Origin: Nemertoderma westbladi
Taxonomy: Eukaryota; Xenacoelomorpha; Nemertodermatida; Nemertodermatidae
Direction: 5' to 3'
Assembly: GCA_032718475.1 (NCBI GenBank)
Contig: JAUCBJ010006175.1
Coordinates: forward strand, 1-23,229
Length of the DNA stretch: 23,229 bases
A program made the position numbers and the translations under genes. Of this stretch, positions 1-10,011 are shown piece by piece. A model generated the notes under the pieces. The model was given only the letters and a program-made list of their open reading frames with translations. It had not been told where the DNA came from and did no database searches. Position 1 is the first letter of the stretch; each line of letters starts with the position of its first letter.

Positions 1-247
1 GATGATGGAAGATACCATATGTCTGCTACTGACAGGACATTTTGAAGTTGGAATGTTGTGGCGTCGACAACCTCCTAAGTTGGAGAACAACTACAACTTA
101 GCTTTGAAAAGATTAAACGGAGTAAGGGCTCGGTTGTTAAAGAATCCAGACGTCAGGGAGAAGTATTGCGTCCAGATAAACAACTATTTCGCCAAGGGAT
201 TTGCTGGGAAGGTAGAGGACCCGGACTTAGTGACGGACCAGACTTAA
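1..247 (+). pseudogene. pol: BEL/Pao pol, region just upstream of the RT palm (partial)
   Basis: The open frame reads in from the window edge, so the ATG at 2 need not be a true start. Its product has the conserved BEL/Pao block before RT: GHFEVGMLW, then LENNYNLALKRLNGVRARLL, then an INNYFAKGFAGKVED-like segment. In this family such a block is followed directly by a PHHYV-type segment and the RT fingers. Here it ends at DLVTDQT and a TAA produced by the (TAA)n tail of an inserted LINE. The matching continuation is found 5.6 kb downstream, at about 5861. Recognition is by family pattern, without a search. Confidence 0.8.
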
Positions 248-275
248 TAAAAATAATAATAATAATAAATGATAT
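246..275 (-). repeat. 3' tail microsatellite of the L2-like LINE, (TAA)n on + strand
   Basis: A run of TAA/AAT units marks the 3' terminus of the minus-strand LINE and its junction with BEL/Pao pol. A trinucleotide tail instead of poly-A is usual for L2/CR1-like elements. Confidence 0.75.
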
Positions 276-344
276 TTGTATTTGGTGTTGCAGGCGCCCT
301 TAGGGAGTATTTACACTCTTATCAGAGCGCCTGGAGCTGCCGCA

Positions 345-1077
345 CTAATCTAATTTACAATTACCGGTAAACAAAAGGGTTTTCAGTTCGCGCCTAAATG
401 AGTCATAGGTCATCATGGATTCAGTTGATCGGGTCGATGGCGGTAGTTTATTCCACAAACGAGGGGCAAACGAGTAGAAGCTCTTCGATGCTAGGGTGTT
501 TTTCACAAGTGGGACAGAAAGCTTTGAGAGATTGCTGGATCGCAACGTACGGGTATCCTCAAGGATAGATATTTCATTGTGCAAATAAGTCGGGGCAGTC
601 CCAGACAGACATTTAAATGTGATACAAGCAAGCTTATAATTACTCTGTGATTCAATGGGCAGCCAGTGAAGGGATTTCAGCATTGCCGTTGCCGAGGTGT
701 ACTTGTATTGTCCATTGATAACACGATATCGCAGAGAATGAGTAACCAATCTTGCAGCGCTGTTTTGTATCATTTGTAGACATTTAACTACTGATTTAGT
801 GGATGTTTTAAGGACAGCGTTTGAATAGTCGATTCTGCTGGTTATGAATGCGTGGACTAGGGTTTCTAGAGCTGAAGTTGAAAGGTAAGGCCGAATTTTA
901 TACAAAGACCGGATATAATATTTCGATTTCGCTGCTGTTGCTACTATCTGATCTTTAAATTTCAATTCACTATCAAACACAACTCCTTATCAGAGATCTC
1001 CTTAACCTTATCAGAGAAATCTATCTTAACGTTTCTGTATACAATTGTTCTAGCATTCAGAGGTATCTTCATTCTTT
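345..1077 (-). pseudogene. L2/CR1-like RT, C-terminal part
   Basis: The readable frame is 345-980, ending in TAG. Its product has the characteristic LINE C-terminal region: FDSELKFKDQI, a YYIRSLYKIRPYL segment, HAFITSRIDYSNAVL, SAARLVT, LKSLHWLPIESQSNYKLACI and FAPRLWNKLPPSTRS. Upstream (981-1077) the coding sense continues as an ARTIVYRNVKIDFSD-like segment, but a one-base shift near 980 breaks the frame just before VVFDSEL. The piece stops at 1077, where copy A has inserted. The catalytic half is at 4887-5858. Confidence 0.85.
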
Positions 1078-1085
1078 GTTGTTTC
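1078..1085. repeat. Target-site duplication (left), GTTGTTTC
   Basis: An 8-bp perfect direct repeat with 4887-4894 flanks LINE copy A. Removing copy A plus one repeat restores an uninterrupted minus-strand LINE reading frame through the KTELIVYGTKQ region, confirming it as the insertion scar. Confidence 0.8.
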
Positions 1086-1616
1086 AGGTCAGGTCAGGTA
1101 TTCTAGTATTCATAGTCTAGTAATCTAGTATTCTAGTATTCTAGTCTAGTATTCATTGATCAAGAAAACTTGCCACCTCCATGCAGCATAAAGGAGGTGC
1201 CACCTGTAGCTGCATAGACCCTCTTACTAGGGCAAATCTGGTCCTATAACTAGGACCCCCTTCGTTCTGGGATAAGGACGCCCTTGGTCCTGGATTAAGG
1301 ACCCATATACTTGGCTGCAGGGATATATGGCCTGAGCAGGCAGATGGTGATCTACCAATGGCTGGTCAGGAGTAGAGTGTTCTCATGTCCACTCTGAGAG
1401 CACTTCACTGCGACCTGCACCTGGCAGCAAGGGTACAGGGCATGACCCAGCAGATGAGCCGCAACAGCCAATGGTGGGTCATGTGCGCCAGAGTAGATAT
1501 GGGTGATGGGCCTCATATCTGACTCCATTGCGACACCCACCCTGTGGAATGGCAAACCAGGGTGTGGTATTTGCCCCGAGAGCTGACTCGGCAAAAAGCA
1601 CCCCCCAACCCCCACT
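1086..1616 (+). other. 5' UTR of LINE copy A
   Basis: The first about 530 bp precede the ORF and are nearly identical in copy B. They contain TATTCTAG-type reiterations and a perfect 7-bp stem (CACCTCC 1174-1180 with GGAGGTG 1193-1199). A GGTCC/GGACC-rich block at about 1231-1305 can fold in several ways. Being present and conserved in both copies, this is likely the internal promoter or leader region. That role is inferred. Confidence 0.6.
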
Positions 1617-4600
1617 ATGGATTAAATTAGCAATGCGGAGGTCCGGCCACTAGAGGCCAGTGGAATTACCGGACACAATCGGCCTCACAGGCGTCAGTTA
1701 ACTCCTGACCGGCTGCCTGTCTCACCCCCTACTGGAGAGAGAGCAGCCAACAATTCTTTGAGTCCCTTTCCTGATGACCTTTCTGGCCCAAACCCTGGGT
1801 CACCAGGGAGGCCAGATTGTGATGGGGAGAGGGATTCTGGAGTTGGAGGTTACTCTCATGTTCCACCCCAACCAACAAAGCCATTGGTGAATCTGAGGCA
1901 AGTCACAAGACTAGCCTCAGTAAACACCCTAACACTCGGGTCCCCAATGCGACAAGGTGAGCTGACTGCCTTGGCAGATAAGCTTTCTCTTAGCGCAGTG
2001 GGTGTTCAACAGCACCGAATGCAGACTGGACAGACTGATGAGGTTCTGATTAAGGACATGGGGGGCGGTTGGCGACTCGCCCTCGCGTCAGCAGATGATA
2101 GTGGCAATGGTGGAATTGGTCTATTGATGAATCCAACTGCACATGCAGCATTGGACAAAATAGTCCAAATCTCTAACCGCATCATCCGTTGCCACTTCTC
2201 ATGTTCTGGAAGACTGGCTAAGAAGTTTCCTAAGGTGGTTCTGATTGTGTGCTACTCTCCAACTAGTGTTGCCCCTGTAGAGGAGGTGGAAAATTTCTAC
2301 CACAATCTACAAGCAGCTACTGATGGAGTGGATCAGCATGCATTCTTAACATTCCTGGGAGACTTTAATGCAAGTCTGCATCAATCACCTACATCGCCCT
2401 GGGTCTATAGCAATAGTGTTAACCGAAATTCTGTCCATCTTCAGGATTTTATCTCTGGAAATGGATTGTTTTCGGCTGGAACCCAGTTCAAGAAGCGAAC
2501 TGGAAAGCTATGGACTCATAGTGGACCCAGTGGTCACAAGTCCCAGATAGACCATATTCTGTTTCGTAGGAAATACAGGAGCTCTATACAAGACTGTAAT
2601 GCATTTACACTTCGACCCTTCTCCAGTGATCACCGCCTCATTGTGGCCAAGGTAAGACTTAGTCTGCGTGCTAGCAGAACAACGAAATCTGCCTTGCCGC
2701 GGCATGACTGGTCCTCTCTGTTGCAACAGCCAAGTGTGAGATCCAGCTTCACACTACAGCTGAGCAACAGGTATGAGGCTCTTGCCTCTGAGGCGGCAGA
2801 TCACTGTGAGGGCTATACTGCCTTTACAGAAGCAGTTAAGTTGGCAGCTGCAGAAACAGTTCCTGTATACCCTCGAAACAGGAAAAGGGCCCCCTGGACT
2901 GACAACAAAATTCAGAAGTGCCGAAATGACCTTCATAAGGCGCAGAAAGAGTCCCGACTCTAACAGACTACAGCGGCCAAGAATGCAGTTAAGGCTGCAT
3001 CTAGGTCCCTGAACAGGCAGTACTCTGCTAATCTACATGAGCTAATAAACCAACAGGTTGATGCCATCAATGATGCTGACGACAGCAGGCAATCATCCCA
3101 GGCTAGGAAATCGATCAATCTGCTTACTGGGCGGAAAAGCCAACCAACAACCAAGGTTAAGGCTGAATCACCAGCCGATCGGCTCAATGGTTGGAAAGCC
3201 CACTTTTAAAAGCTCCTCAATAATGACAGGGTATTGCCTGATAACTTTATAGAAGTAAAAGTGTCTGAGTCTGTACTCCCAGATATTCCCATTGGCGATA
3301 TCTCCTTTGCAAAAGTGAAGGCTGCTGCAAAGAGCATTAAGACCAATCGTGCCAGTGGAGTAGATGGTGTTCCCCCTGAAGTCTTTAAAATACCTGAGTG
3401 TTTAAAGCTCATCTATCCCATCATAGTAGACATGTACCGAACAACAAGAGTCCCACAAGAAATGAAAACAAATAAGTTGGTGCCAGTTCCCAAGAAGGGC
3501 AACCTAACACTCTATGGTTCTTTTCGGGGAATCTCATTGATCTCGATTGCTGCAAAGCTATACAATAGGATTCTATTAAATCGCATCAGGGATCCCATTG
3601 AGAGACTGCTCTGTGGAAATCAGAATGGGTTCCATAAAGGTCGTGGGACCATGGAGCCCATTTTGGCACTTAGAAGGATAATTGAAGAGTTATCAAAAAA
3701 GAAAGACAGGCCTCTGGCTGTTATCTTTGTTGACTTTTTCAAGGCCTTTGATTCAGTCTCTCGCTCACGTATGTTCAGCATAATTTCATTATATGGGATT
3801 CCTGATGAAATTATTGCAGCAATCAGATCAGTATACGAAGGTTCGACAACATTTGTGTCTACTGTTGACGGTGACACAGAACCATTTGAAGTGTTATGGG
3901 GCGTCCTCCAAGGAGACACACTTGCACCATTCTTGTTAATTATTGTGGTTGACTATGTTCTACGCAACGCATGTCCTTAGATCATTATAATGATGATGGG
4001 GTGATGATAACTCCACCTACTGGCTCCAGAAGTCGAGGAAATCCTGCCAAGTACCTAACTGATCTAGACTTTGCTGATGACTTAGGAGTACTCTCAGAAT
4101 CATTAGAGGGAGCCCAACGGCTCCTCAGCTCATTAGAACATGCTGCTTCTAGTGTTGGTCTTTTTATTAACTCCAGAAAGACCAAAATTCTGACAGTTAA
4201 CTTTGAAAGTCCTCAGCAAGTCTCTGATCGATGAGCATAAGCTCAAAGGATGGTATGCTTGAGCATGTGGACGAATTCTGTTACCTGGGATCATGGATCC
4301 GGAAGTCAGGTGAGGACCTTCGAATACGTAAGGGAAAGGCATGGGCAGCCTTGAATAGGCTTTCCAGGATTTGGAAGTCACCGAGAATTAATCGGAAACT
4401 TAAGGTCCGATTATTTAGAGCAGCAGTAGTTCCAGTACTCCTCTACGGGAGTCCATGCTGGGCTCTAACTGCTGAGGACACCAAATCTCTGGATGGCACA
4501 TTAACAAGAATGCTACGCCGGGTTCATTGTGTCAAGTACAATGCACACATCTCCAACCAGACACTATATAACATTGGAGGTGTCTCATTGGTTCCCCCAA

Positions 4601-4848
4601 GCTTGACACTAGAACAAAATCGCCTCTGCTTTGCAGGACATTGCTTTCGCCGTGAGGACCAGCCAGTGCATAATCTTGTACTTTGGCAGCCTCATGGAGT
4701 GAATAAGCATGGTGGACAGCCCATGACTTTCTTGAGACGCATCTTAAAGGACACTGGCCTTAAAGATGCGGATGATCTAGCAAATGTCATGGTTGATAGG
4801 GAGTTGTGGCGGTGCAATTTTGTTGACAAGCCGGCACAGCATTCTTAA
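1617..4848 (+). pseudogene. APE endonuclease-reverse transcriptase ORF, copy A (dead)
   Basis: ATG at 1617 matches the copy B start, but its third codon is a stop (TAA 1623-1625; TAC in copy B). The APE domain (about 1900-2680) shows SVNTLTLG, VGVQQHRM, GGIGLLMN, VLIVCYSPTS, FLGDFNA, KSQIDHILFRRK and SSDHRLIVAKV. The RT (about 3330-4230) shows motif A VIFVDFFKAFDSVSR, motif B LQGDTLAPF and motif C FADD. The C-terminal part (4231-4848) has YLGSWIRKSGED and LLYGSPCW and ends at TAA 4846-4848. Further lesions are TAA 2961-2963 (AAA in copy B), TAA 3207-3209 (GAA in B), a 5-bp insertion near 3963-3970 and a 1-bp deletion near 4231. The element cannot make a full protein. Confidence 0.88.
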
Positions 4849-4886
4849 AAATGCAGCTGCAATGCAGCATGCCGATCCTAGTAGTA

Positions 4887-4894
4887 GTTGTTTC
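4887..4894. repeat. Target-site duplication (right), GTTGTTTC
   Basis: Partner of 1078-1085. It follows the GTAGTA-type 3' terminus of copy A directly, and the L2-like RT coding sequence resumes here. Confidence 0.8.
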
Positions 4895-5858
4895 GTGCCA
4901 TATACAATCAGTTCAGTTTTATCTGGGTTAATTTGTAGGTGATTAACGTCCATCCAATCAGCAACAATATGTAGCACAGCAGTGATACGAGTCTTCAGGG
5001 TCTCTATATCTTCAGCATATCCAGTCATAAAGAATTGTGTGTCATCAGCATAGTTAGCACCTTTCACTCCTAATGCATCCACACGCCAGAATAGGTCAGT
5101 CATATACGCATTATAAAGTGCTGGCCCAAGGATACTTCCCTGAGGCACGCCGGTTTGAAGCAATGTTTTATCAGATGTACTCTCATCAATTTTCACGCAT
5201 TGATGTCTGTCAACTAAATAGGACTCAAAGAGATTCAGTGCAGCACCAGTGAACCCAAATTCTTTACTGAGCTTAAATATAAGGTTTTTGTGATGGACAG
5301 TGTCGAACGCCGCGCTCAAATCAATATAGGAGCACAAAGTAACTTGTTGATTTTCTATTCCCTTAAGAAATTTATTTAGAAGAAATAGATCAGCAGTTTC
5401 AGTGGAATGGTGCCGTCTGTAACCAGACTGTGTCTGGTGAAAAGCTAGCTGTGGTGTAGCTCTATAAAGTATCACTTTCTCAACTACCTTAGATAAGAAA
5501 CTAAGGTTTGACACTGGTCGATAATTTTTTAATATCTCAGCATCCAACTCCGATTTCTTTAAGAGAGGTCTTACGATAGACAGTTTAAGAAAGGCTGGGA
5601 ATTCCGCATCTGCTAAAACCATGTTTATATACATCGTTAAGGGCTGAATAACAACGGGAATTACTGATTTAAATAAAGGTGTTGGCATACAGTCCAGTTC
5701 GCAAGTTGCATTTGACATCTTCCTTATGAGTTGAGCTAAGTCTTCCTCTTGAAAAGGCTGAAATTCACAAAAGTCTGTTTTATACAATTTTGGGAGATTA
5801 TTACATTGACTGCTCGTATTGAATGTCAACATAATAGTGTTAATTTTTTCAGTGAAAA
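4887..5858 (-). pseudogene. L2/CR1-like RT, catalytic core
   Basis: Read on the minus strand from about 5858, it begins FFTEKINTI and continues through a DCMPTPLFK segment, VRPLLKK, KNYRPVSNLSFLSKVVEKV, SGYRRHHSTET, motif A SYIDLSAAFDTVHH, motif B VPQGSILGPALYN, motif C NYADDTQFF and NPDKTELIVYGTKQ. All three catalytic aspartates (motif A D and the YADD pair) are present. A few residues seem missing between VEKV and SGYRR. The frame runs on past 4887 into antisense copy A sequence; residues after GTKQ are not part of this protein. Confidence 0.88.
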
Positions 5859-6463
5859 AAAAACCACACCACTATGTGACTCACCCTGACAAACCAGACA
5901 AAGTCCGAGTAGTCAACGACTGTGCAGCAGTCTATAGAGGTATGTCCCTGAATTCAGAGTTGATGGATGGTCCCAACCTGAATAATTATTTGATAGGAAT
6001 ACTGTTGCGCTTTAGACAGCGGCGATTCGCGTTTACTTGCGACATCGAGGCGATGTTCCACCAGGTAAGAGCCTGTAAGGCGGACCAGGATAGTCTTCGA
6101 TTTCTCTGGTACGAGAATGAAGACCTATCCGGCCCAGTGTTTACATACCAAATGTATGTCAGGATATTCGGTGCCCGCGATAGTCCCAACGGCACGCTGT
6201 TTATTCTAAAGAAAACGGCAACGGCCCAGATTGGTAAGTATCCAGTAGATGTTATCGAGTCCATCTTGAGAAACTTCTACATGGACGACGGATTGGTGTC
6301 CAAGGACACAGCGGAACAAGCGATAGAAGTGGCTCACGGCCTACAGGAGTGCTTGGCTACAGGGGGTTTTCCTCTGACCAAGTTCACTACCAACTCGGAG
6401 GCCCTATTAGAGTCGTTCCCGGTGAAAGATCGCGGGAGCGGAGACATTGAATTGGGTGTATAA
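5859..6463 (+). pseudogene. pol: BEL/Pao pol: reverse transcriptase domain
   Basis: Pol resumes after the nested LINEs with KPHHYVTHPDKPDKVRVVND. Motif A is CDIEAMFHQV, and motif C is NFYMDDGLVS with both catalytic aspartates. The motif B region reads FGARDSPNGTLFILKKTA. The frame ends at TAA 6461-6463 after DIELGV. It continues in the same frame with PIPMARVLGLAWNP, and this family normally reads through here into a LGxxW segment, so the TAA is a nonsense mutation and not a gene end. Sequence 5' of about 5859 in the same open frame belongs to the LINE. Confidence 0.88.
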
Positions 6464-7387
6464 CCCATCCCCATGGCGCGAGTACTGGGACTCGCTTGGA
6501 ATCCAAATACGGATAAGTTCCAGGTAAGAGTCAGGTTTGAGCCCAGTAGTCCAGACAAAGTTTTGACTAAGAGAATCTGCTTATCGACGATGAGTAGACT
6601 ATTTGACCCGATGAACTTTATCAGCCCGGTAATATTACAGGCACGAGTGTGTATGAGGAAAATTTGGTTGTTCGACCTAGAGTGGGATGAACCAATATCC
6701 CCTATACATGCAAAGCAGTGGAGAGAGTGGGAAGCCGAGTTGCATCTATTGAAAAACATAGATGTACCCCGCTCCTACTTTCCGAATCAGCTGGTATTTC
6801 CAGCTGATCTCGAACTGCATTTATTTAGTGACGCAAGTGACACCGGCTTTGGTATGGTAGTCTACCTTTGCCGAGAGGTAAGTCAGGACAAGTTTGAGAC
6901 AGCCTTTGTGACTTCTAGATCAAAGACACTGCCGGTCAAATATATGACTGTCCCTCGTGCAGAGTTACAGGCGGCGGTAGTCTCAGTCGAGGTAAGTAAG
7001 CAGATAATAGAGGAGTTAGACATGACATTGACCTTATTCTATTGGACGGACACATCCTTAGTGTTAGTATACATTGCAGCCAACAATATTGCACTAAAGA
7101 CATTTGTGGCCAACAGACGCGCTCAGATCGTCGACTTTTCGACGAAGGAACAATGGAGACATTGTCCGGGAGTGTTAAACCCGGCCGACATAACTTCGAG
7201 AGGTGCTATGCCGGCGGAATTCTGTCAGGAGGAGTCCCAGGAGTTTTGGTTGCATGGACCTGATTTTCTAATGAGGACACAGGAACATTGGCCAGAGCGA
7301 CTGAAGATAGTGACCAATCCGATGCCAGAAGATGTGGAAGTCAAAGTGGAGAAAGTCTCCAAGTCTAAGTCGAGAGCCAAAGTCAAG

Positions 7388-7450
7388 TCATTGGAGCGGC
7401 CTGAAGAGTCATTGGAGCGGCCTGAAGAGTCATTGGAGCGGCCCGGAGAC
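7388..7450 (+). repeat. Three tandem 21-bp units in pol (SLERPEE)
   Basis: Two identical 21-bp units (7388-7408, 7409-7429) and a diverged third (7430-7450, giving SLERPGD) sit in the linker between RNase H and integrase. The in-frame length keeps pol open. The surrounding lysine/serine/glutamate-rich stretch looks disordered. Confidence 0.9.
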
Positions 7451-7590
7451 CTGTCAGACCTACAGACTTACGTGACGACTAGGTCTGGAAGGGTAAGTTA
7501 TGACATAAAACCACCCTTACAGACTACACGAGGGTCACAATTGGTATGTGATGGACAGAAAATGACCGACACAATGGATCCTTTGGTTTA

Positions 7591-7606
7591 CAAACCTGCG
7601 GGTTTG
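7591..7606 (+). other. Hairpin core H1 (CAAACCTGCGGGTTTG)
   Basis: A 6-bp stem CAAACC/GGTTTG is closed by TGCG, a cUNCGg-class tetraloop when read as + strand RNA. It lies in pol codons for YKPAGLDS, between RNase H and integrase. Unlike the other three copies, its flanks do not form a good outer stem, and GGTTTACAAACC just upstream would compete with it. Confidence 0.6.
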
Positions 7607-8587
7607 GATTCGAAACTTCCATTAGCTAGCGGGCAAACGTTGCTGGCATTAGAGCCATGTAGTATTTATGACAAATTACTAAATTCGTCTGCCTCTTGGC
7701 TGACAATTTGTAAAAGAATTGCGTGGTTAAGCCGATATGTTTCGTACCTTTGTTTAATACATTCGGAACATTTAGGAGAACAAATGAGCACTAATAGTGA
7801 GCGAATTCAGAAATTGAAACAACCTCTGTCAGAGGATGAGATTGATCAAGCGGAATTAAAGCATTTGAAGCATTATCAAATGTGTGCCTTCCCAAAGGAA
7901 TTCTATCTATTATCGGCTCAACGACCAGTTCTCTATAAACCCCTTAGAAAATGGAGTCCATTAATCCATAAGGGTTTGATTTGTCATAGATCGAGAATCC
8001 AGACTGTCGACATAAACTCACAGTTTAGGTTCCCAGTGATAATCCCTAGTCACCCAATAGAATTGCAAAGAGCGATTCTATGGGATATACACAAGAGGTT
8101 GCATCACGCGGGAAAGTTACACTGTTTGTCGGCAGCGAGACAGCGATTCATTCTATTGCAGCCAAGCAGGGCAGTAGGTACTATGTACAACGCCTGTCTG
8201 GTTTGCAAGAGAGTGAACGCTAGAGTATTGGAACAGGAGATGGCTGAACTCCCGGAAGCGAGAGTGCAGGCATATGACCCACCCTTTACAAATACAGGGG
8301 TGGACTGCTTTGGTCCGATTGAGGCAAAGAGTGGACGGCTGACCCACAAACGATGGGGCCTGCTACTGATATGCATGGCCAGTAGAGCCATACATATCGA
8401 GCATGTGGCAGACATGTCGACCAAATCTCTGCTCCTGGCCTTAAAGAGATTTATGGCCAGGAGAGGACTAGTAAAGGCGTTCTACTCCGACAAGGGTACA
8501 AACTTTTTCAGAGGGAATAGCGAGTTGAACGCGGCTCATAGGGTGGCGCAGAACAGAGAAATCTCTGCAGAACTTTTGCCGCAATGA

Positions 8588-9253
8588 GTGGAGTGGAGAT
8601 TTAACACTCCAGAAAGTCCTTGGAGAGGAGGAAGTTGGGAGCGTTTGGTTCGTTCCATAAAGCAGGCCATTGCTAAGACATTGCCTGTAAACAAACAACT
8701 TACCGACGACGAGCTGGTAACAGCTTTCATCGAAATCGAGCATACACTAAACTCGAGGCCGATAGCTATGTTGCCAGACGGTGTTGCATTAACGCCGAAT
8801 CATTTGCTAATGCAGAGTCTAGCGTTTCTTGTGCCAGCATCAGAACCCATTAGTGCCAACCTATACAGTCGTAAGAGCTGGAAAATAACACAATTTGTTG
8901 CGTACACATTCTGGGAATATTGGCGGGAATATTATCTTCCCACCATATCCACCAGATCGAAGTGGTACAAAACGGTTCGGAGCCTCCAAAGAGGAGACTA
9001 TGTATTGATAACCGAACCAGTTGTCAAGAGAAAATACTGGGAAACCGGAGTCATCTTGCACATACACCCAGAATTGCAAAATATAGTGCGCACCGTCACT
9101 GTGAAAATAAGGTGCAAGTGTCCGCACCCAAAGAAGTGTAAAACTAATGGTTTACACACATTGGACCGACCGGTCCAAGATATCATGTTATTAGAGGAGA
9201 CACGCATCGAGACAGGAGATTATAATTTGTCTCCTGCCTCAAACCAAAATTAG
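8588..9253 (+). pseudogene. pol: BEL/Pao pol: integrase C-terminal half
   Basis: In frame with the preceding segment and separated from it only by the TGA at 8585-8587. It begins VEWRFNTPESPWRGGSWERL, in which the glutamate of SWER (about 8639-8641) is the third residue of the DDE triad. It continues with a TLNSRPI segment, LTPNHLL, a WREYYLP-type region and a basic, cysteine-containing tail (KIRCKCPHPKKCK). It ends at TAG 9251-9253. This is the normal end of BEL/Pao pol; what follows is not expected in a minimal element. Confidence 0.88.
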
Positions 9254-10011
9254 TGTTGGACGCAACTCACTTCGTATGCATTCCTCGTATGCAAATACTA
9301 GGAAATGCATAGGAGCGGGTTTGTGGTGATTTGCGTTGAGAATTTGTCTGGTGGGTATCAAAACAAAATTTTATATTCAAAAATGTTTGGAAAATTAAAA
9401 AATTTAAAAAAATTAGAAGTGAACCCAAGACAATTCCAGACGCTGTGTATAGACGCGTTTTAGAATTCGTCTATAGATATACAGTAAATTGAAAAGTCGT
9501 GAAGCCTGGAAAATAGCATTTAGAAACCATGGTGATTACCTATATTACGTAGGAGTGTAATTGAATTTAGCAACTTCCACAGATTGGTGCCAACAGTACA
9601 ACAACCAAGGTGCTAAAGGTTAGTAGCACCAGAGGCGTACACGAGCCCCACTCAGTAGTTTGCAATGAAGTGAGGTGTTCGATTATCAAACCTGCGGGTT
9701 TGGTATAGTCGAGCGCCATAGCTATTGTCCTTTCTAACTACTGTAGTTTAGTACAAGTAATGGGAGTAGTTTGGGCATCAAAAAGTGAATTGGTCACGGC
9801 CAGTTTATCTCCGAAGTTTTTTGCGCTATGCATGGGAATAGGTTAGAGGATAGTTAGGAATGAGACGGGATCTAGAGAGTCGAACCTGAACTTCTGGAAG
9901 GCAGCTGGGGGGTTCGGGAGGTCTGTCTTTCGGCATCATCTAACTGATTTACCCACAGTGTAATTAGTTACGTAACGGACCTATTGGGATATATGTATAT
10001 ACGCGGCTATA
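9254..10011 (+). other. Noncoding interval between integrase and ORF1
   Basis: No credible coding frame is present. It holds a perfect 8-bp stem, TATAGACG (9448-9455) with CGTCTATA (9468-9475), an imperfect inverted pair TGCATTCCT/AGGAAATGCA (9278-9309) and hairpin H2 (9677-9714). It begins TGTTGGACGC right after the pol stop, and a TGGTGCCAACAG stretch at about 9581 follows a CA dinucleotide. Together these could be read as an LTR (about 9254-9577) plus a primer-binding site. No second LTR copy is visible in the window, so this stays a hypothesis. An inter-ORF leader is the alternative. Confidence 0.5.
9677..9714 (+). other. Extended hairpin H2
   Basis: The core CAAACCTGCGGGTTTG is at 9687-9702. 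After a 2-nt bulge (GT, 9703-9704), GTTCGATTAT (9677-9686) pairs with ATAGTCGAGC (9705-9714) in ten consecutive pairs, two of them G-U. The bulge position matches H3 and H4. Confidence 0.7.

Larger units (their letters stand above)
1086..4886 (+). mobile_element. APE-type non-LTR retrotransposon, full-length copy A
   Basis: A single-ORF LINE of about 3.8 kb has a structured 5' UTR, an APE endonuclease, an RT and a C-terminal domain. It begins AGGTCAGGTCAGG and ends with a short GTAGTA tail. Copy B (14758-18381) has the same 5' and 3' ends, so neither copy is 5'-truncated. Copy A carries a longer TATTCTAG-type expansion near its 5' end (about 1097-1155) than copy B. The one-ORF layout recalls the RTE group, but the clade assignment is open. 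It inserted into the minus-strand L2-like LINE. Confidence 0.9.
247..5858 (-). mobile_element. L2/CR1-like non-LTR retrotransposon, 5'-truncated, split by copy A
   Basis: This minus-strand LINE lies inside the BEL/Pao pol. Its 3' end is at the left, with a (TTA/ATT)n-type tail and a GGCGC-containing 3' UTR typical of L2/CR1-like elements. Its 5' truncation is in the oligo-A at about 5855-5863, just before the RT domain, so no endonuclease is present. Total element sequence is about 1.8 kb once the inner LINE (1086-4886) is left out. No clear target-site duplication is visible. The 5' junction falls in a homopolymer, which suggests microhomology joining but leaves the exact base uncertain. Confidence 0.85.
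6464..8587 (+). pseudogene. pol: BEL/Pao pol: RT connection, RNase H and integrase N-terminal half
   Basis: Numbering from ATG 6473, RNase H acidic residues are D120 (LFSDASDTGFG), E164 (PRAELQA), D193 (YWTDTS) and D239 (NPADITSR). A low-complexity linker of about residues 285-345 includes SLERPEE repeats. The integrase zinc domain has H540, H544, C575 and C578 (LVCKR). The catalytic core has D611 (NTGVDCFGPI) and D673 (YSDKGTNF). The frame stops at TGA 8585-8587 after LLPQ, directly before the segment carrying the third catalytic residue, so this is a nonsense mutation in mid-domain. A recurrent hairpin core lies inside it at 7591-7606. Confidence 0.88.
1..9253 (+). mobile_element. BEL/Pao LTR retroelement, pol half, interrupted
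   Basis: The readable pol order is pre-RT region, reverse transcriptase, RNase H, HHCC-type integrase zinc domain, then the DDE core, which is the BEL/Pao arrangement. Pol enters from the left edge, so gag, protease and the 5' LTR are outside the window. It is interrupted from about 247 to about 5859 by two nested LINEs on alternating strands. The remaining coding parts carry only two internal stops (TAA 6461-6463 and TGA 8585-8587), so this is a fairly young but dead copy. The right limit of the element is uncertain. The ORF module to about 13.3 kb may belong to it, because a shared hairpin motif occurs in both parts. Confidence 0.85.

Noticed and set aside
1352-1615. Antisense ORF in the LINE 5' UTR, also at 14979-15236
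   Set aside because: Present in both copies simply because the copies are nearly identical; no domain, and antisense to the leader.
5819-5858. Start of the RT-containing open frame as a native pol N-terminus
   Set aside because: These bases are antisense L2-like LINE coding sequence (FFTEKINTI region), so the open frame across the junction is accidental.
8585-8587. TGA in integrase as evidence of a variant genetic code
   Set aside because: TAA, TAG and TGA all interrupt frames in the window, and those in the LINE copies correspond to sense codons in the sister copy. Ordinary decay explains them.
9314-9326. GCGGGTTTG as a fifth hairpin, and the similar TGCGGGTTTG at 23090-23099
   Set aside because: Only the 3' half of the motif is present; there is no CAAACC partner, so no hairpin forms.
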